Assembly (NCBI GenBank): GCA_017578085.1
Contig: PKQR01000001.1
Coordinates: 1 to 64,000 of the forward strand
DNA length: 64,000 nucleotides
Direction: 5' to 3'
DNA from: Bacillota bacterium
GTDB lineage: Bacteria; Bacillota; Limnochordia; Limnochordales; ZCTH02-B6
The notes under the pieces are model-generated. The model ran no database searches and was not told the DNA's origin. It worked only from the letters and a program-made list of their open reading frames with translations. The position numbers and the translations under genes are program-made. Positions 7,068 to 15,804 of the stretch are shown piece by piece (positions within the stretch are counted from its first letter, which is position 1; every line of letters starts with the position of its first letter).

Positions 7068-7607
7068 ATGCGTGCCATGCCGCGACAGGTGGTTTTCCGC
7101 CGGATCGTGCTGGTGCTGACCGTCTTGGCCGGCGGGGCCGCTCTGGTCCTGGCGCAGGCCGCCGGCAGCTCGCTGGATCAGTTAGAGGTCACCGCCGCGT
7201 GGGCCCGGCCGGCCCCCGCGGGGGACAACAGCGCGGTGTACTTGACCATCACCAACCACGGCGCGGCGGATGTCGTGCTGGTGGGAGCGGAAACCGACGC
7301 CGCCCACATGGCCGAGATTCACGAGACGGTTATGGAGGTGGCCGTGGTCGACGGGCGGCTGGTGCAGAACATGCAGATGCAGCACGTCGACAGGCTGGTC
7401 ATCCCCGCCGGCGGGAGCGTGAACCTGCGGCCCGGCGGGCTGCACCTGATGTTGATCGGCCTCACCCGCGACCTTGAGGTGGGGCAGTCCATCACGGTGC
7501 GGCTGGTGGCGGCGGACGGAAGCGTCCTGGAGCTGGCGGTGCCGGTCAGCCAGGGCGCAGCGGGGGAAGGCCACAGCAACGAAGCGCAAGTCCACGCCGG
7601 GCACTAG
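7068..7607 (+). CDS. PCuAC family periplasmic/extracytoplasmic copper chaperone
   Basis: A 179-residue secreted or membrane-tethered protein of the PCu(A)C family (formerly DUF461). A signal anchor covers about residues 10-30. The copper-binding H-M-(x)n-M-(x)n-H-x-M pattern is visible as AAHMAEIHETVME, NMQMQHV and LHLML. Extra histidines lie in the C-terminal tail (GEGHSN and HAGH). The family hands Cu(I) to cytochrome c oxidase, often together with SCO1, its immediate upstream neighbour here. An AGGAGGTGA ribosome site precedes ATG 7068. A GC-rich hairpin follows the gene at 7651-7672. Confidence 0.92.
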   Translation: MRAMPRQVVFRRIVLVLTVLAGGAALVLAQAAGSSLDQLEVTAAWARPAPAGDNSAVYLTITNHGAADVVLVGAETDAAHMAEIHETVMEVAVVDGRLVQNMQMQHVDRLVIPAGGSVNLRPGGLHLMLIGLTRDLEVGQSITVRLVAADGSVLELAVPVSQGAAGEGHSNEAQVHAGH

Positions 7608-7650
7608 GCGCTGGGCAAGACCATTGGCACAAGACAATCGGGGAGACAAT

Positions 7651-7672
7651 CGGGGCCGCCCCGGCGGCCCCG
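7651..7672 (+). other. GC-rich intercistronic hairpin
   Basis: CGGGGCCG and CGGCCCCG face each other around CCCCGG between the PCuAC gene and the next gene. No U-run follows, so it is more likely a processing or attenuation element than a full terminator. It is preceded by a direct repeat GACAATCGGGG. Confidence 0.35.
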
Positions 7673-7723
7673 GTTGGAGGCCTCGCCTGCTGGAACGGCG
7701 AGCGTAGGTAAGGGGATATTTCC

Positions 7724-8503
7724 ATGGCCAAAGAAGCCAGTCTTACTGGACAACCCCATCTTGCCCAAATAGCCGGTATCTTCTCACAACGTCGACGCTG
7801 GCTTACATTCGGGGCGGTTATTGTAGGACTGCTTCTGGCGGCCGGTGTGCTGTACTTCGCCTTGGGAAGGCCCGTGCAGGTGCTGCCCCGCGGGCAGGCG
7901 GTGCCCGCTTTTGACATGGTCGATCAAAATGGCACGGCCTACCGTTTCCCTGACCGTGCCTTGCCCGTCAACGTGTACGTCGTCGCGGCCGCGTGGGACA
8001 CCCGGGCCGCGGATGCCATCGTCCCCCTGCTTCACGAGCTGGATTCGCTGGTCGCGGAGCGGGGGTGGCAGGAGCTGGTGCACGTCGCCTGGATCACGCC
8101 GGATCCCGAGCGGGACGACGTGGCCGCCATGCGGGCGCTCGCGGAGCGCCTGCCGCTGCCGGAGCGGCTGGATGTGGCCATGCTCACCGGCGCCCCGGTC
8201 ACGACGCGGCTGGTGGTGGGCGGCGGCTTTGGCATCTACGTGGGGACGCCCCAGGCTGCCGGCGACGGGCAGCCTGGTTTCGGCCTAGACGACGCCCGGG
8301 CGCAGGCGCTGGCCGTCGTCTATGAACCCGCCATGGTGGTGGTGGACGAAATCGGCTACGTGCGGGCCCGGTACGGGGTGCGCAATCTCAGCAAGGCCCG
8401 TCTTGCCCGGGACCTGGGCCTTTTGGTCAAAGAGGCCCAGGCCGAGGGCGCGAGCCGCCTCATCTACGAAACGGCGCACCTGTTCATGTGCTACCCGCGC
8501 TGA
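7724..8503 (+). CDS. SCO-like thioredoxin-fold membrane protein lacking the copper cysteines
   Basis: A 259-residue protein with one transmembrane helix near residues 26-48 and an extracytoplasmic domain that follows the SCO/redoxin plan: VPAFDMVDQNGTAYRF, then a central VNVYVVAAAWDT strand-loop and a C-terminal AVVYEPAMVVVDEIGYVRARYG strand pair. At the place where SCO1 has CPxxC this protein reads AWDTRAAD, so the copper-binding or redox cysteines are missing. The only Cys is near the C-terminus (LFMCYPR). It lies between the copper chaperones and the oxidase subunits, so it probably acts in oxidase assembly by a non-catalytic route. The start ATG 7724 is preceded by AGGTAAGGGGATA. Confidence 0.7.
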   Translation: MAKEASLTGQPHLAQIAGIFSQRRRWLTFGAVIVGLLLAAGVLYFALGRPVQVLPRGQAVPAFDMVDQNGTAYRFPDRALPVNVYVVAAAWDTRAADAIVPLLHELDSLVAERGWQELVHVAWITPDPERDDVAAMRALAERLPLPERLDVAMLTGAPVTTRLVVGGGFGIYVGTPQAAGDGQPGFGLDDARAQALAVVYEPAMVVVDEIGYVRARYGVRNLSKARLARDLGLLVKEAQAEGASRLIYETAHLFMCYPR

Positions 8504-8521
8504 CGGAAAGGGGGTGAAGCG

Positions 8522-8659
8522 ATGGCCCGTCCGTCAAAGCCAGATGCCAAGGGCTCCATCGATGCGCCAATGGGTACGTGGACCATCCTGCTGGGGTATG
8601 CTGCGGTGATCGCGGCGTTGTGGGGTTACATGTACTGGGTCATGCTCGCACGGAGCTAA
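8522..8659 (+). CDS. ba3-type cytochrome c oxidase subunit IIa-like small membrane protein
   Basis: A 45-residue protein with one transmembrane helix (about residues 17-41: TWTILLGYAAVIAALWGYM). It starts at ATG 8522 after the ribosome site GAAAGGGGGTGAAG and ends at TAA 8657-8659. In Thermus the ba3 oxidase has a single-helix subunit IIa (CbaD) encoded directly before subunit II. The size, topology and gene order match here, although the sequence is too short to prove homology. Confidence 0.65.
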   Translation: MARPSKPDAKGSIDAPMGTWTILLGYAAVIAALWGYMYWVMLARS

Positions 8660-8723
8660 AAACCGCGCCGAAACCTGTTGACGGAGGCAAGGCCAGGCAC
8701 TTTTTTCGTGCGGAGGTAGGGCC

Positions 8724-9197
8724 ATGCACATTGATCGGTATGAACGAATGTGGATCACGTTGGCCGGAGTCTTGCTGATTGTGTTCGCGGTGATGCTTGG
8801 CTTCAGCTCCGCGGTGCTGGGCGTCCGGCTGCCGGGTCTCAGTGACCAGTTGCTGCCGACCACGGCCGCGGGCCCCCACGACATCAACCAGGGCTGGGTG
8901 CGGGAGCTGGCGCCGGGGCGCTACGAGGTCAACATGCGGGCCCGGGTGTGGAACTTCAACCCCACCGAGATCCGGGTTCCCGTCGGGTCGACCGTCACCT
9001 TCTACATCCACAGCGAGGACATTATCCACGGTTTCAAGATCCAGGACACCACTGTCAGCATGATGATCATCCCCGGTCAAGTGGCCAAGGCGACCTACAC
9101 CTTCACCAAACCCGGGGAGTACCTGTTCGTGTGTCACGAGTACTGCGGCGCCGGCCATCACTTCATGAGCGGCCGCGTAATTGTGGAGGCGTTGTAA
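8724..9197 (+). CDS. cbaB: Cytochrome c oxidase subunit II, ba3 type (CuA)
   Basis: A 157-residue subunit II of a B-family (ba3) heme-copper oxidase. It has one N-terminal transmembrane helix (about 9-30), as in Thermus ba3, and a cupredoxin domain. The CuA ligands are H102 (IIHGFK), C137, C141, H145 and M148 in FVCHEYCGAGHHFM. It receives electrons from cytochrome c and passes them to subunit I. GGAGGTAGGGCC precedes ATG 8724. The stop TAA is one base before the ATG of subunit I, so the two are tightly coupled. Confidence 0.95.
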   Translation: MHIDRYERMWITLAGVLLIVFAVMLGFSSAVLGVRLPGLSDQLLPTTAAGPHDINQGWVRELAPGRYEVNMRARVWNFNPTEIRVPVGSTVTFYIHSEDIIHGFKIQDTTVSMMIIPGQVAKATYTFTKPGEYLFVCHEYCGAGHHFMSGRVIVEAL

Positions 9198-9198
9198 G

Positions 9199-10875
9199 AT
9201 GGCAGCGACCATGACCCGTGTTGTAGCCCGGGGCGACGCGTACATCCCGCCCGAGTCGGAACGCAAGCTTTCCCTGGCGTTCATCGCCGTCGGCTTCGCC
9301 CACCTGCTGGTCGGCGTGCTGCTCGGTTTGCTGCAGGGGCTGGAGCACGCGGGCATCGACCTGTACGCGTACGTGCCTTTGATCCGCCACTACTATCAGG
9401 GCCTGTCGATCCACGGGGTGTTCAACGTCCTCGTGTTCACCACGTGCTTCATCGGCGGGTTCCTGATGTTTGTGGTCGGCCGCGGCCTTGAGCGCCCGCT
9501 GGAAACCGCCGGGCTGGCCTGGGCCACCTTCTGGCTGATGGCCGTCGGCATTGTGATGGTGGACTACACGCTGTTCACCAACCAGGCGTCGGTGCTGTTC
9601 ACCTCCTACGCGCCGCTGCAGGCCCACCCGCTGTACTACCTGGGCCTCGCCCTGGTCGTGGTGGGCACGTGGCTGATGCTGGTCATCACCCTGCGCACCA
9701 CGTTGGCCTGGCGGCGGGAAAACCCCGGCAAGAAGCTGCCCCTGATCGCGTTTGCCGCCAACGCCACGCTGATCATGTGGACCCTGGCGTCGGTGGGCAT
9801 CGCCATCGAGTTCGTCGGGTTCCTGATCCCGTGGTCCTTGGGGTGGCTCCCGGGCGTTGACCCGCTGCTCACGCGGACCCTGTTCTGGCTGACCGGCCAC
9901 CCGATCGTCTATTTCTGGCTGTTGCCGGCGTACATCTCCTGGTACTTCATGCTGCCCAAGCAGGCGGGCGGGAAGCTGTTCAGCGAGTCGCTGGCGCGCC
10001 TGGCGTTCCTCTTGTTCATCCCGCTGTCGCTTCCGGTCGGGTTCCACCACCAGTACCTGGACCCCGGCGTTTCCGAGGGCTACAAGGCCATCCATGCCTT
10101 CCTGACGTTCGCGGTGTTCATGCCCAGCGCCATGACGGCGTTCACGGTCTTGGCGTCCTTGGAGATCGGCGGGCGGGCCCGGGGCGGCAAGGGCCTCTTG
10201 GGCTGGGTGACGCGGCTGCCTTGGAATGACCCGGCGGTCGCGGCGCAGCTCCTGGCCATGGTCCTGTTTGCCCTCGGCGGCGTCAGCGGCTTGATCAACG
10301 CGTCGTACAACATGAACCTGGTCGTGCACAACACGCTGTTCGTGCCCGGCCACTTCCACCTGACGGTCGGCTCCGCGGTGGCGCTGACGTTCATGGGCGT
10401 GTCCTACTGGCTGGTGCCGTACCTGTCGGGCAAGAAGCTGTTCAGCCCCGGCCTGGCCAAGTGGCAGCCGTGGCTGTGGTTCGTCGGCATGCTCATCATG
10501 TCCCGCGGCATGAGCTGGATGGGCATACTGGGCGCGCCGCGGCGGACGGCTCTCGGCTCGGCACCGTACTTCATGGCCGACTGGACCATGCCGGCGTGGA
10601 TGACGGCCATCGGCGGCTTGTGTCTCACCATCAGCGGCATCTTCTTCTTCATCACCCTCTTCGGCACGCTGCTGTCGAAGGAGAAGGCGACCGAGCCGCA
10701 GCAGGTGCCGCTGGCGGAGCCGGTGGAGGACAACGGCGACAAGCTGCCCGGCTGGCTCGACCGGTTCACGCCGTGGGTGACGGCCACGGTGATCATCGTG
10801 CTCATCACCTATGGACCCAGCATCGTCCGCATGGCAGGCGAGTACACGGTCTTCCCCGGCCTGCGGCCCTACTGA
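9199..10875 (+). CDS. cbaA: Cytochrome c oxidase subunit I, ba3 type
   Basis: A 558-residue, roughly 13-helix subunit I of a B-family heme-copper oxidase. The low-spin heme ligands are H72 (SIHGVFN) and H387. The CuB ligands are H234 with the cross-linked Y238 (TGHPIVYFW), H283 and H284 (GFHHQYLDP); H385 in PGHFHL binds the high-spin heme. All catalytic residues are present. ATG 9199 is chosen, nine bases after GGAGG; a longer frame from 9181 overlaps the end of subunit II. The enzyme reduces oxygen to water and pumps protons, usually with high oxygen affinity. A strong terminator follows at 10888-10917, closing the SCO1-to-cbaA operon. Confidence 0.96.
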   Translation: MAATMTRVVARGDAYIPPESERKLSLAFIAVGFAHLLVGVLLGLLQGLEHAGIDLYAYVPLIRHYYQGLSIHGVFNVLVFTTCFIGGFLMFVVGRGLERPLETAGLAWATFWLMAVGIVMVDYTLFTNQASVLFTSYAPLQAHPLYYLGLALVVVGTWLMLVITLRTTLAWRRENPGKKLPLIAFAANATLIMWTLASVGIAIEFVGFLIPWSLGWLPGVDPLLTRTLFWLTGHPIVYFWLLPAYISWYFMLPKQAGGKLFSESLARLAFLLFIPLSLPVGFHHQYLDPGVSEGYKAIHAFLTFAVFMPSAMTAFTVLASLEIGGRARGGKGLLGWVTRLPWNDPAVAAQLLAMVLFALGGVSGLINASYNMNLVVHNTLFVPGHFHLTVGSAVALTFMGVSYWLVPYLSGKKLFSPGLAKWQPWLWFVGMLIMSRGMSWMGILGAPRRTALGSAPYFMADWTMPAWMTAIGGLCLTISGIFFFITLFGTLLSKEKATEPQQVPLAEPVEDNGDKLPGWLDRFTPWVTATVIIVLITYGPSIVRMAGEYTVFPGLRPY

Positions 10876-10887
10876 CCGGCCCTGCGC

Positions 10888-10917
10888 AAGGCCCCGGGTT
10901 CATCCCGGGGCCTTTTT
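10888..10917 (+). terminator. Rho-independent terminator of the oxidase operon
   Basis: An 11-bp perfect stem AAGGCCCCGGG / CCCGGGGCCTT with loop TTCAT is followed by a T run (TTTTT). It lies 13 bp after the cbaA stop codon. Confidence 0.93.
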
Positions 10918-11054
10918 CTACGGTTTTGGGGCGTGCCCGGCTGCCCGCGGCAGCGGGAGGAAAGCGGATGACCGCTGTGGAAAATCGTGCACAATACAGG
11001 TGAAAGAAGGAAAGCGCGCGGCGGCTTAGCCTGCCGCTCCAGGGAGGATTAGCC

Positions 11055-12188
11055 ATGGCGGAAGCAGCCGTCAACCCCTTCATCCGGCTGGATGGCTCGC
11101 CCACGCTGGCATTTACGATTGTGGGGGAACCGGCCAGCGAAGGAACGCGGCGCCTGTTGGCCGGGCTCAGGCAGCAGCTGGAAAAGCGCGGGCACGAGTA
11201 CCGTCCTGTCCCGGACGAAGGCGTCGGGCTCGTCATCAACGTTTTTGATGCCGACAAGCCGCGCTCGTTCCGGCGGCGCAGCCAGGCCGTGTTTGTCCTG
11301 GGCGTGACGGAGGTGCGCCAGCGGCCCGACAGCATCCTGCACGCGGGCTACCCGCTGCTCATCCGCAGCCTCAGCAACCTGCTCTTGTTTGTGGTCAACG
11401 ACGGGCGCCGGGTTGAGCCCAATTTCGTCACCCTGGAGCAGGGGGCGTACTCCGTCTCCGCCGATCTGCCCGAGGAACAGCTGTATGAGGCCCTCTACCA
11501 CCGGGTGGCGCCCTTGGCGTCCAGCCGCCTGGTGATCAACAACATCTTTGAGCCCGACCTGCCCGAGGAATTGTGGGAGGGTGACGAGCTCACCGCCGAG
11601 CTGCGGTGGGCCGGGCAGCAGCTGGATAAGCTGAACCTGTTGCCGGCGCCGTTCCCCATCCAGGAGCTCTTGTCGGAGGACGAGTGGCGCCACGTGCAGC
11701 GCCTGTACTCGCTGGGCGGCTTGAGCTACGGGAACCTGAGCGTGCGGCGGGACGAGAAGACGTTTTGGATGAGCGGCAGCGGGGTCAACAAGGCGGATCT
11801 CAAGGTGATCGGCCGGGACATCCTGCTGGTGAAGGACTACGACCCCGAGCGGGGGGCCATGATCTTGAGCGTGCCGCCCCACATCAAGCCCAACCGGGTT
11901 TCCGTGGACGCCATCGAGCACTGGATGATCTACCGGGAGCACCCGTCGGTGGGCGCCATTATCCACGTGCACGCGTGGATGGACGGGATCCCGTCCACCG
12001 AGATCAACTATCCGTGCGGCACTTATGAGCTCGCCCATTCGGTCGCGCAAAAGGTGCGGGAGGCGCCGGATCCGTCCCGGGCGGTGGTGGGCCTGCGCAA
12101 CCACGGGCTGACCATCACGGGGCGCAGCCTAAAGGATATATTCGAGCGCATCGAAGGGCGCATCATCCCGCAGGTGCCCATGACGTAA
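11055..12188 (+). CDS. Class II aldolase/adducin family protein with an extra N-terminal domain
   Basis: A 377-residue protein. The C-terminal part (about 200-377) is a class II aldolase/adducin domain. The metal ligands are H304 and H306 (IIHVHAWMD) and H350 (LRNHGLTITG), the likely acid/base Glu is E288, and the phosphate-binding SGSGVNKADL is present. Such enzymes cleave or epimerise sugar phosphates using zinc. The first about 180 residues form an unrecognised alpha/beta domain (starting LAFTIVGEPASEG), not found in the standard 200-230 residue aldolases. GGGAGGATTAGCC precedes ATG 11055. The stop lies one base before an alcohol dehydrogenase gene, so the pair probably acts in one pathway. 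The substrate is unknown. Confidence 0.8.
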   Translation: MAEAAVNPFIRLDGSPTLAFTIVGEPASEGTRRLLAGLRQQLEKRGHEYRPVPDEGVGLVINVFDADKPRSFRRRSQAVFVLGVTEVRQRPDSILHAGYPLLIRSLSNLLLFVVNDGRRVEPNFVTLEQGAYSVSADLPEEQLYEALYHRVAPLASSRLVINNIFEPDLPEELWEGDELTAELRWAGQQLDKLNLLPAPFPIQELLSEDEWRHVQRLYSLGGLSYGNLSVRRDEKTFWMSGSGVNKADLKVIGRDILLVKDYDPERGAMILSVPPHIKPNRVSVDAIEHWMIYREHPSVGAIIHVHAWMDGIPSTEINYPCGTYELAHSVAQKVREAPDPSRAVVGLRNHGLTITGRSLKDIFERIEGRIIPQVPMT

Positions 12189-12189
12189 C

Positions 12190-13467
12190 ATGGAAGCGCT
12201 GCTGTTCCGCTTCAGCCCGCTGCGCTACGCTTTCGCCAAAGCGGTGGGGACCGTTTACCCCGGCGTTTTTGCGAGCCGCGCCGGCTGCCTGGCCTACGGG
12301 GATGTGCCCGAGCCCGCGCTGCCGGGTCCCGACTGGGTCAAGGTGGAAACGCGCCTGGCCGGCATCTGCGGCAGCGACATGAACTTGATCAGCCTGCGGG
12401 ACAGCCCTGCGCTCTCCGTCTTCTCAAGCTTCCCCTTCGTCATCGGGCATGAGAACGTGGGCGTCGTGCGCGAGGTGGGGGAGCGGGTGACGGAGGTGCG
12501 GCCGGGGCAGCGGGTGGTCGTCGACCCGCTTCTGCCGTGCGAAGCCCGGGGGTTTGACGAGCCTTGCGCCAACTGCCGGGCCGGCCATCCCAGCCGTTGC
12601 CTGCGCTTTGCCGAGGGGAACTTGGCGCCCGGGCTGCTTTTGGGCAGCTGCCGCGATACGGGCGGCAGTTGGGGCGAGGTGTTTGTCGCGCACCGGGCCC
12701 AGGTCATCCCGGTGCCGGACAACGTCAGCGACGAAAACGCGCTCTTGAGCGAGCCCTTCGGCTGCGCCCTGCATGCGGTGGATGTGGCGGGGCCGCCCAA
12801 CGGGCGCACGGTGCTGGTCATCGGCGGCGGCGTCATCGGGCTATGCACCATCGCGGCCTTGCGGATCATGGCGCCCAAGAGCCGCGTGATCGCGCTGGTG
12901 CGCCATCCTTTCCAGGCCGACATGGCCCGGCGCCTCGGGGCCGACGAGGTGCTCATGCCGCGAGGCCGGGATGTTTATCCTGCGGTGGCCCAGGCCCTGG
13001 GGGCCAAGCTAAAGAAGCCGGTGATCGGCCCGCCGGTGTTGGTGGGCGGCGCCGATGTGGTGTATGAGTGCGCCGGGAGCGACCGGGCCTTGAGCGATGC
13101 CTTGCGGTTCGCGGCGCCCGGCGGCCAGGTGGTGCTGCTGGGGCTGGCGGCCATCCCGCGGGGGATCGACTGGAGCTTCGTGTGGCTCAAGGAGCTGCAG
13201 ATACAGGGCGTGTTCGCGGCGGGCTCCGTGCAGACGGAAAACGGCCCCGTTTCCGCGGTGCGCCGGGCCCTCGAGCTGTTTGCCCAAGGCGCCGTGGACC
13301 TCTCGCCCCTCATCACCCACCGCTTCGCTTTCCGCGACTACCGCAGCGCCCTCGAGACGGTCGCCGCCAAGCGCAGCTCCGGCTGCCTCAAGGCGGTGTT
13401 TGTCGCTCCCGGTTACGAACGGGCGTCCGCGAGTGGCCGGGCGACCGGCAGCGGCCAGGTGGCCTAG
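12190..13467 (+). CDS. Zinc-dependent medium-chain alcohol/polyol dehydrogenase
   Basis: A 425-residue medium-chain dehydrogenase. The catalytic zinc ligands are C60 (GICGSD) and H87 with E88 (IGHENVG). A structural-zinc loop with CEARGFDEPCANCRAGHPSRC spacing lies near residues 117-137, and the nucleotide-binding motif VIGGGVIG is near residue 213. It oxidises an alcohol or polyol with NAD(P). It is longer than the usual 340-350 residues because of a 30-residue N-terminal extension and a C-terminal tail. Its ATG at 12190 follows the aldolase stop by one base, implying coupled translation and a shared pathway, perhaps breakdown of a sugar acid or polyol. The substrate cannot be read from the sequence. 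Confidence 0.88.
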   Translation: MEALLFRFSPLRYAFAKAVGTVYPGVFASRAGCLAYGDVPEPALPGPDWVKVETRLAGICGSDMNLISLRDSPALSVFSSFPFVIGHENVGVVREVGERVTEVRPGQRVVVDPLLPCEARGFDEPCANCRAGHPSRCLRFAEGNLAPGLLLGSCRDTGGSWGEVFVAHRAQVIPVPDNVSDENALLSEPFGCALHAVDVAGPPNGRTVLVIGGGVIGLCTIAALRIMAPKSRVIALVRHPFQADMARRLGADEVLMPRGRDVYPAVAQALGAKLKKPVIGPPVLVGGADVVYECAGSDRALSDALRFAAPGGQVVLLGLAAIPRGIDWSFVWLKELQIQGVFAAGSVQTENGPVSAVRRALELFAQGAVDLSPLITHRFAFRDYRSALETVAAKRSSGCLKAVFVAPGYERASASGRATGSGQVA

Positions 13468-13527
13468 GCAAGGCGGCCCAGGGGGCGGTGGGCTGCCAAG
13501 GCGCGCCATCCGGAGGAGGACACGTCC

Positions 13528-14448
13528 ATGGAAAAGGTCATCATCATCGGCTCAGGCCCCGCGGGGCACACGGCCGCGCTTTATGCCGCCCGGGCAAACC
13601 TTGAGCCCCTCGTCTTTGAGGGTTACGAGCCCGGCGGCCAGCTCACCCAGACGACGCTGGTGGAAAACTTCCCCGGGTTTCCAGAGGGGATCATGGGCCC
13701 GGACCTGATGGAGAAGATGAAGGAGCAGGCCATGCGCTTCGGCGCCCGCTACAAGGCCGCGGAGGTCAAGCGCGTCGACCTGAGCCGCCGTCCTTTCACC
13801 GTGGAAGCCGACGGGGAAACGTACCAGGCCCAAACCCTGATCATCGCCACGGGAGCCTCGGCCAAGTGGCTGGGGGTGCCGGGCGAAAAGGAGCTGATCG
13901 GCCGCGGCGTGTCCGCCTGTGCGACGTGCGACGGGTTCTTCTTCAAGGATCGGCACGTCATCGTGGTGGGCGGCGGCGACACGGCCATGGAGGAAGCGCT
14001 GTTCCTGACCAAGTTCGCCAGCAAGGTGACCGTCGTTCACCGGCGCGATGAGCTGCGGGCATCCAAGATCATGCAGCAGCGGGCCATGGCCAACCCCAAG
14101 ATCGAGTTCGTCTGGAACAGCGTCGTGGAGCGGATCAACGCGGGCGAAAACGGCATGGTCAAAAGCGTCATCCTCAAGGACGTGAAGACCGGCGAAACCC
14201 GCGAGTTCCCCTGCGACGGGGTCTTTGTGGCCATCGGCCATCAGCCCAACACCGCCTTTTTGCAGGGGCAGCTGGAGCTGGATGCGGCCGGGTACATCAT
14301 CACCCGGGACGGGACCAAGACCAGCGTGCCTGGGGTGTTTGCCTGCGGCGATGTGCAGGACCCCGTCTACCGCCAGGCGATTACCGCGGCCGCCAGCGGC
14401 TGCATGGCCGCCATCGACGCGGAGCGATTCCTGGAGGCCAACGGCTGA
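13528..14448 (+). CDS. trxB: Thioredoxin reductase
   Basis: A 306-residue flavoprotein that reduces thioredoxin with NADPH. It shows the FAD motif [17 protein letters not shown] at the N-terminus, the redox pair C131 and C134 in [11 protein letters not shown], the NADPH-binding [12 protein letters not shown] near residue 155, and the C-terminal FAD motif VFACGDVQD. The length is standard. GGAGGAGG lies nine bases before ATG 13528. It is about 60 bp downstream of the dehydrogenase gene and may be cotranscribed with it. All catalytic features are intact. Confidence 0.96.
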   Translation: MEKVIIIGSGPAGHTAALYAARANLEPLVFEGYEPGGQLTQTTLVENFPGFPEGIMGPDLMEKMKEQAMRFGARYKAAEVKRVDLSRRPFTVEADGETYQAQTLIIATGASAKWLGVPGEKELIGRGVSACATCDGFFFKDRHVIVVGGGDTAMEEALFLTKFASKVTVVHRRDELRASKIMQQRAMANPKIEFVWNSVVERINAGENGMVKSVILKDVKTGETREFPCDGVFVAIGHQPNTAFLQGQLELDAAGYIITRDGTKTSVPGVFACGDVQDPVYRQAITAAASGCMAAIDAERFLEANG

Positions 14449-14595
14449 GCGGCCGCTCAACCGGCGCCGCACGGCGCCGCGGGCGACACGGCCGGCCGCA
14501 GTCGACGCGTACGCGAGGCATGCCGCAGCGGCGGCGCACGCAAGGCATACCGGACAGGGGAGCGGGCATAGGCCTGGGGGGCGAGGTGTTGCCCC

Positions 14596-15321
14596 TTGAA
14601 GAAAGGCCTGCTCGTGGTGGCTGCCAGCATCGGGCTGGCCGCCGGCTTCGTCCTTGGGGCGATGCGGGCGGCCAGCCTTTTGTCCTCTAGGTCCCTTGAG
14701 GTCCGGGCGACCCTGGCGGGCGAAGGTCCCGCGGCGTCGCCCGCAGCGTTGCCGGCCGGCGGTTCACAGGTGAAGAGCTATCGCGTGGCGACCGGCGACC
14801 TCATCCCCGGTGATGGCGACGAGATTGCCGTCGGCCTCACCCTTCTTTCGGGAGACGGGGAAGTGGCCGTGTTCCGCCGGCAGGGGTCCGGATGGATGCA
14901 GGCCGCCCGCATCGACGGTTTGGCGGCCATCGATGGGCTTGAGGTCCGGTCTGCGAGCGGCACGGGCCGCGAGCTTTTCATCTACGACGACCACGACGAG
15001 CTGACCGGCGCCTTCTACCGCCGCCGCGGCCTCACGATCCTCAAGTGGCGCGCCGGCGCGCATGGCGGGGGCGCATTCGTCCCCGTGTGGTCGGGTGCGC
15101 TCTATGAAGAGGCTTACAGCCTCGACCCGCCCATGGCCGAGCGCCTGGTCACTGCCGTCGACATCACGGCCGGGGGCGGAGAACTGGTCCTGCGCGGCGC
15201 GCGCACCCGCAGCCTGCGCGAAAGCGGCGGCACGTACCGGGACGTGGAAGAGATCCCGTTGTCCGAGCGCTGGCGATGGGACGAAAGGCAGTTCCGTTTT
15301 GTCGCCGTTGCGGGCGGCTAA
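14596..15321 (+). CDS. Hypothetical membrane-anchored extracytoplasmic protein
   Basis: A 241-residue protein with an N-terminal signal anchor (about residues 2-24) and an extracytoplasmic beta-rich domain containing short repeated strands such as GDGDEIAVGLTLLSGDGEVAVF. This recalls VCBS/FG-GAP-like propeller proteins that read out a quantity, but the match is too weak to name a family. The start is TTG 14596, seven bases after GAGGTG. It follows trxB by about 150 bp and ends just before a bidirectional terminator. Because the convergent gene is a spore protein, a sporulation link is possible but unproven. Confidence 0.6.
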   Translation: MKKGLLVVAASIGLAAGFVLGAMRAASLLSSRSLEVRATLAGEGPAASPAALPAGGSQVKSYRVATGDLIPGDGDEIAVGLTLLSGDGEVAVFRRQGSGWMQAARIDGLAAIDGLEVRSASGTGRELFIYDDHDELTGAFYRRRGLTILKWRAGAHGGGAFVPVWSGALYEEAYSLDPPMAERLVTAVDITAGGGELVLRGARTRSLRESGGTYRDVEEIPLSERWRWDERQFRFVAVAGG

Positions 15322-15329
15322 AAAGAGAA

Positions 15330-15351
15330 GCGCCTCCCGGTCGGGAGGCGC
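15330..15351. terminator. Bidirectional terminator
   Basis: A 9-bp stem GCGCCTCCC / GGGAGGCGC with loop GGTC lies between two convergent genes. On the minus strand it is followed by CTTCTCTTTTT, a good U-run for the SASP transcript; the plus side has a weaker CGTCGTTT. Confidence 0.85.
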
Positions 15352-15381
15352 CGTCGTTTCAAGTGTGGCTTCTACGCTGGG

Positions 15382-15705
15382 TTACTGCGCAGGCGGGACC
15401 TGCACCTGGAACGGGTTGGGGGTCTGCCCCGCCGAGGTCGCCTGCGTGAACTGCTGCTGCAGCCCTTGGCGGAAGCCGGCCTGAACCTGGGCAGCCGTCT
15501 GCTGGATCAGGGCCTGCTCCGCGGCCGCGATCATCCGCCGGACCATGTTGCCGCCGACGGCGCCGTTGAGGCGGGCCGGGACGTCACCGAGGTACCCCTG
15601 GTAGTTCGGAATACCCAGCTCCGTCGCGACTTCCTGCTTCAGGCGCTCGAGCGCCGACTGCGCCTGGGGCACGAGGGCCCGGTTCCGCTTCTGGCCTTGG
15701 GCCAT
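15382..15705 (-). CDS. Alpha/beta-type small acid-soluble spore protein with a long C-terminal tail
   Basis: A 107-residue protein of the alpha/beta SASP family, which coats and protects DNA in the dormant spore. The core is unmistakable: ALERLKQEVATELGIPNY with the GPR protease site after ATE, and GAVGGNMVRRMIAAAEQAL. ATG 15705 is chosen nine bases after AGGAGGTG. Typical members are 60-75 residues long, but this one adds about 40 Gln-rich residues ending NPFQVQVPPAQ. The second SASP at 24060 has a similar tail ending NPFQVQIP. It lies next to a gamma-SASP-like gene on the same strand and is ended by the terminator at 15330-15351. Forespore-specific expression is expected. Confidence 0.93.
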   Translation of the reverse strand: MAQGQKRNRALVPQAQSALERLKQEVATELGIPNYQGYLGDVPARLNGAVGGNMVRRMIAAAEQALIQQTAAQVQAGFRQGLQQQFTQATSAGQTPNPFQVQVPPAQ

Positions 15706-15804
15706 GCTGGACTTCACCTCCTCGGTGCATATTGTGTCCCCCGGGCAGCCGCCGAGCCCCTGGGAATCATGGCAGGGTTGGCAGCCGTCGGGCAGGGACG
15801 GGGC

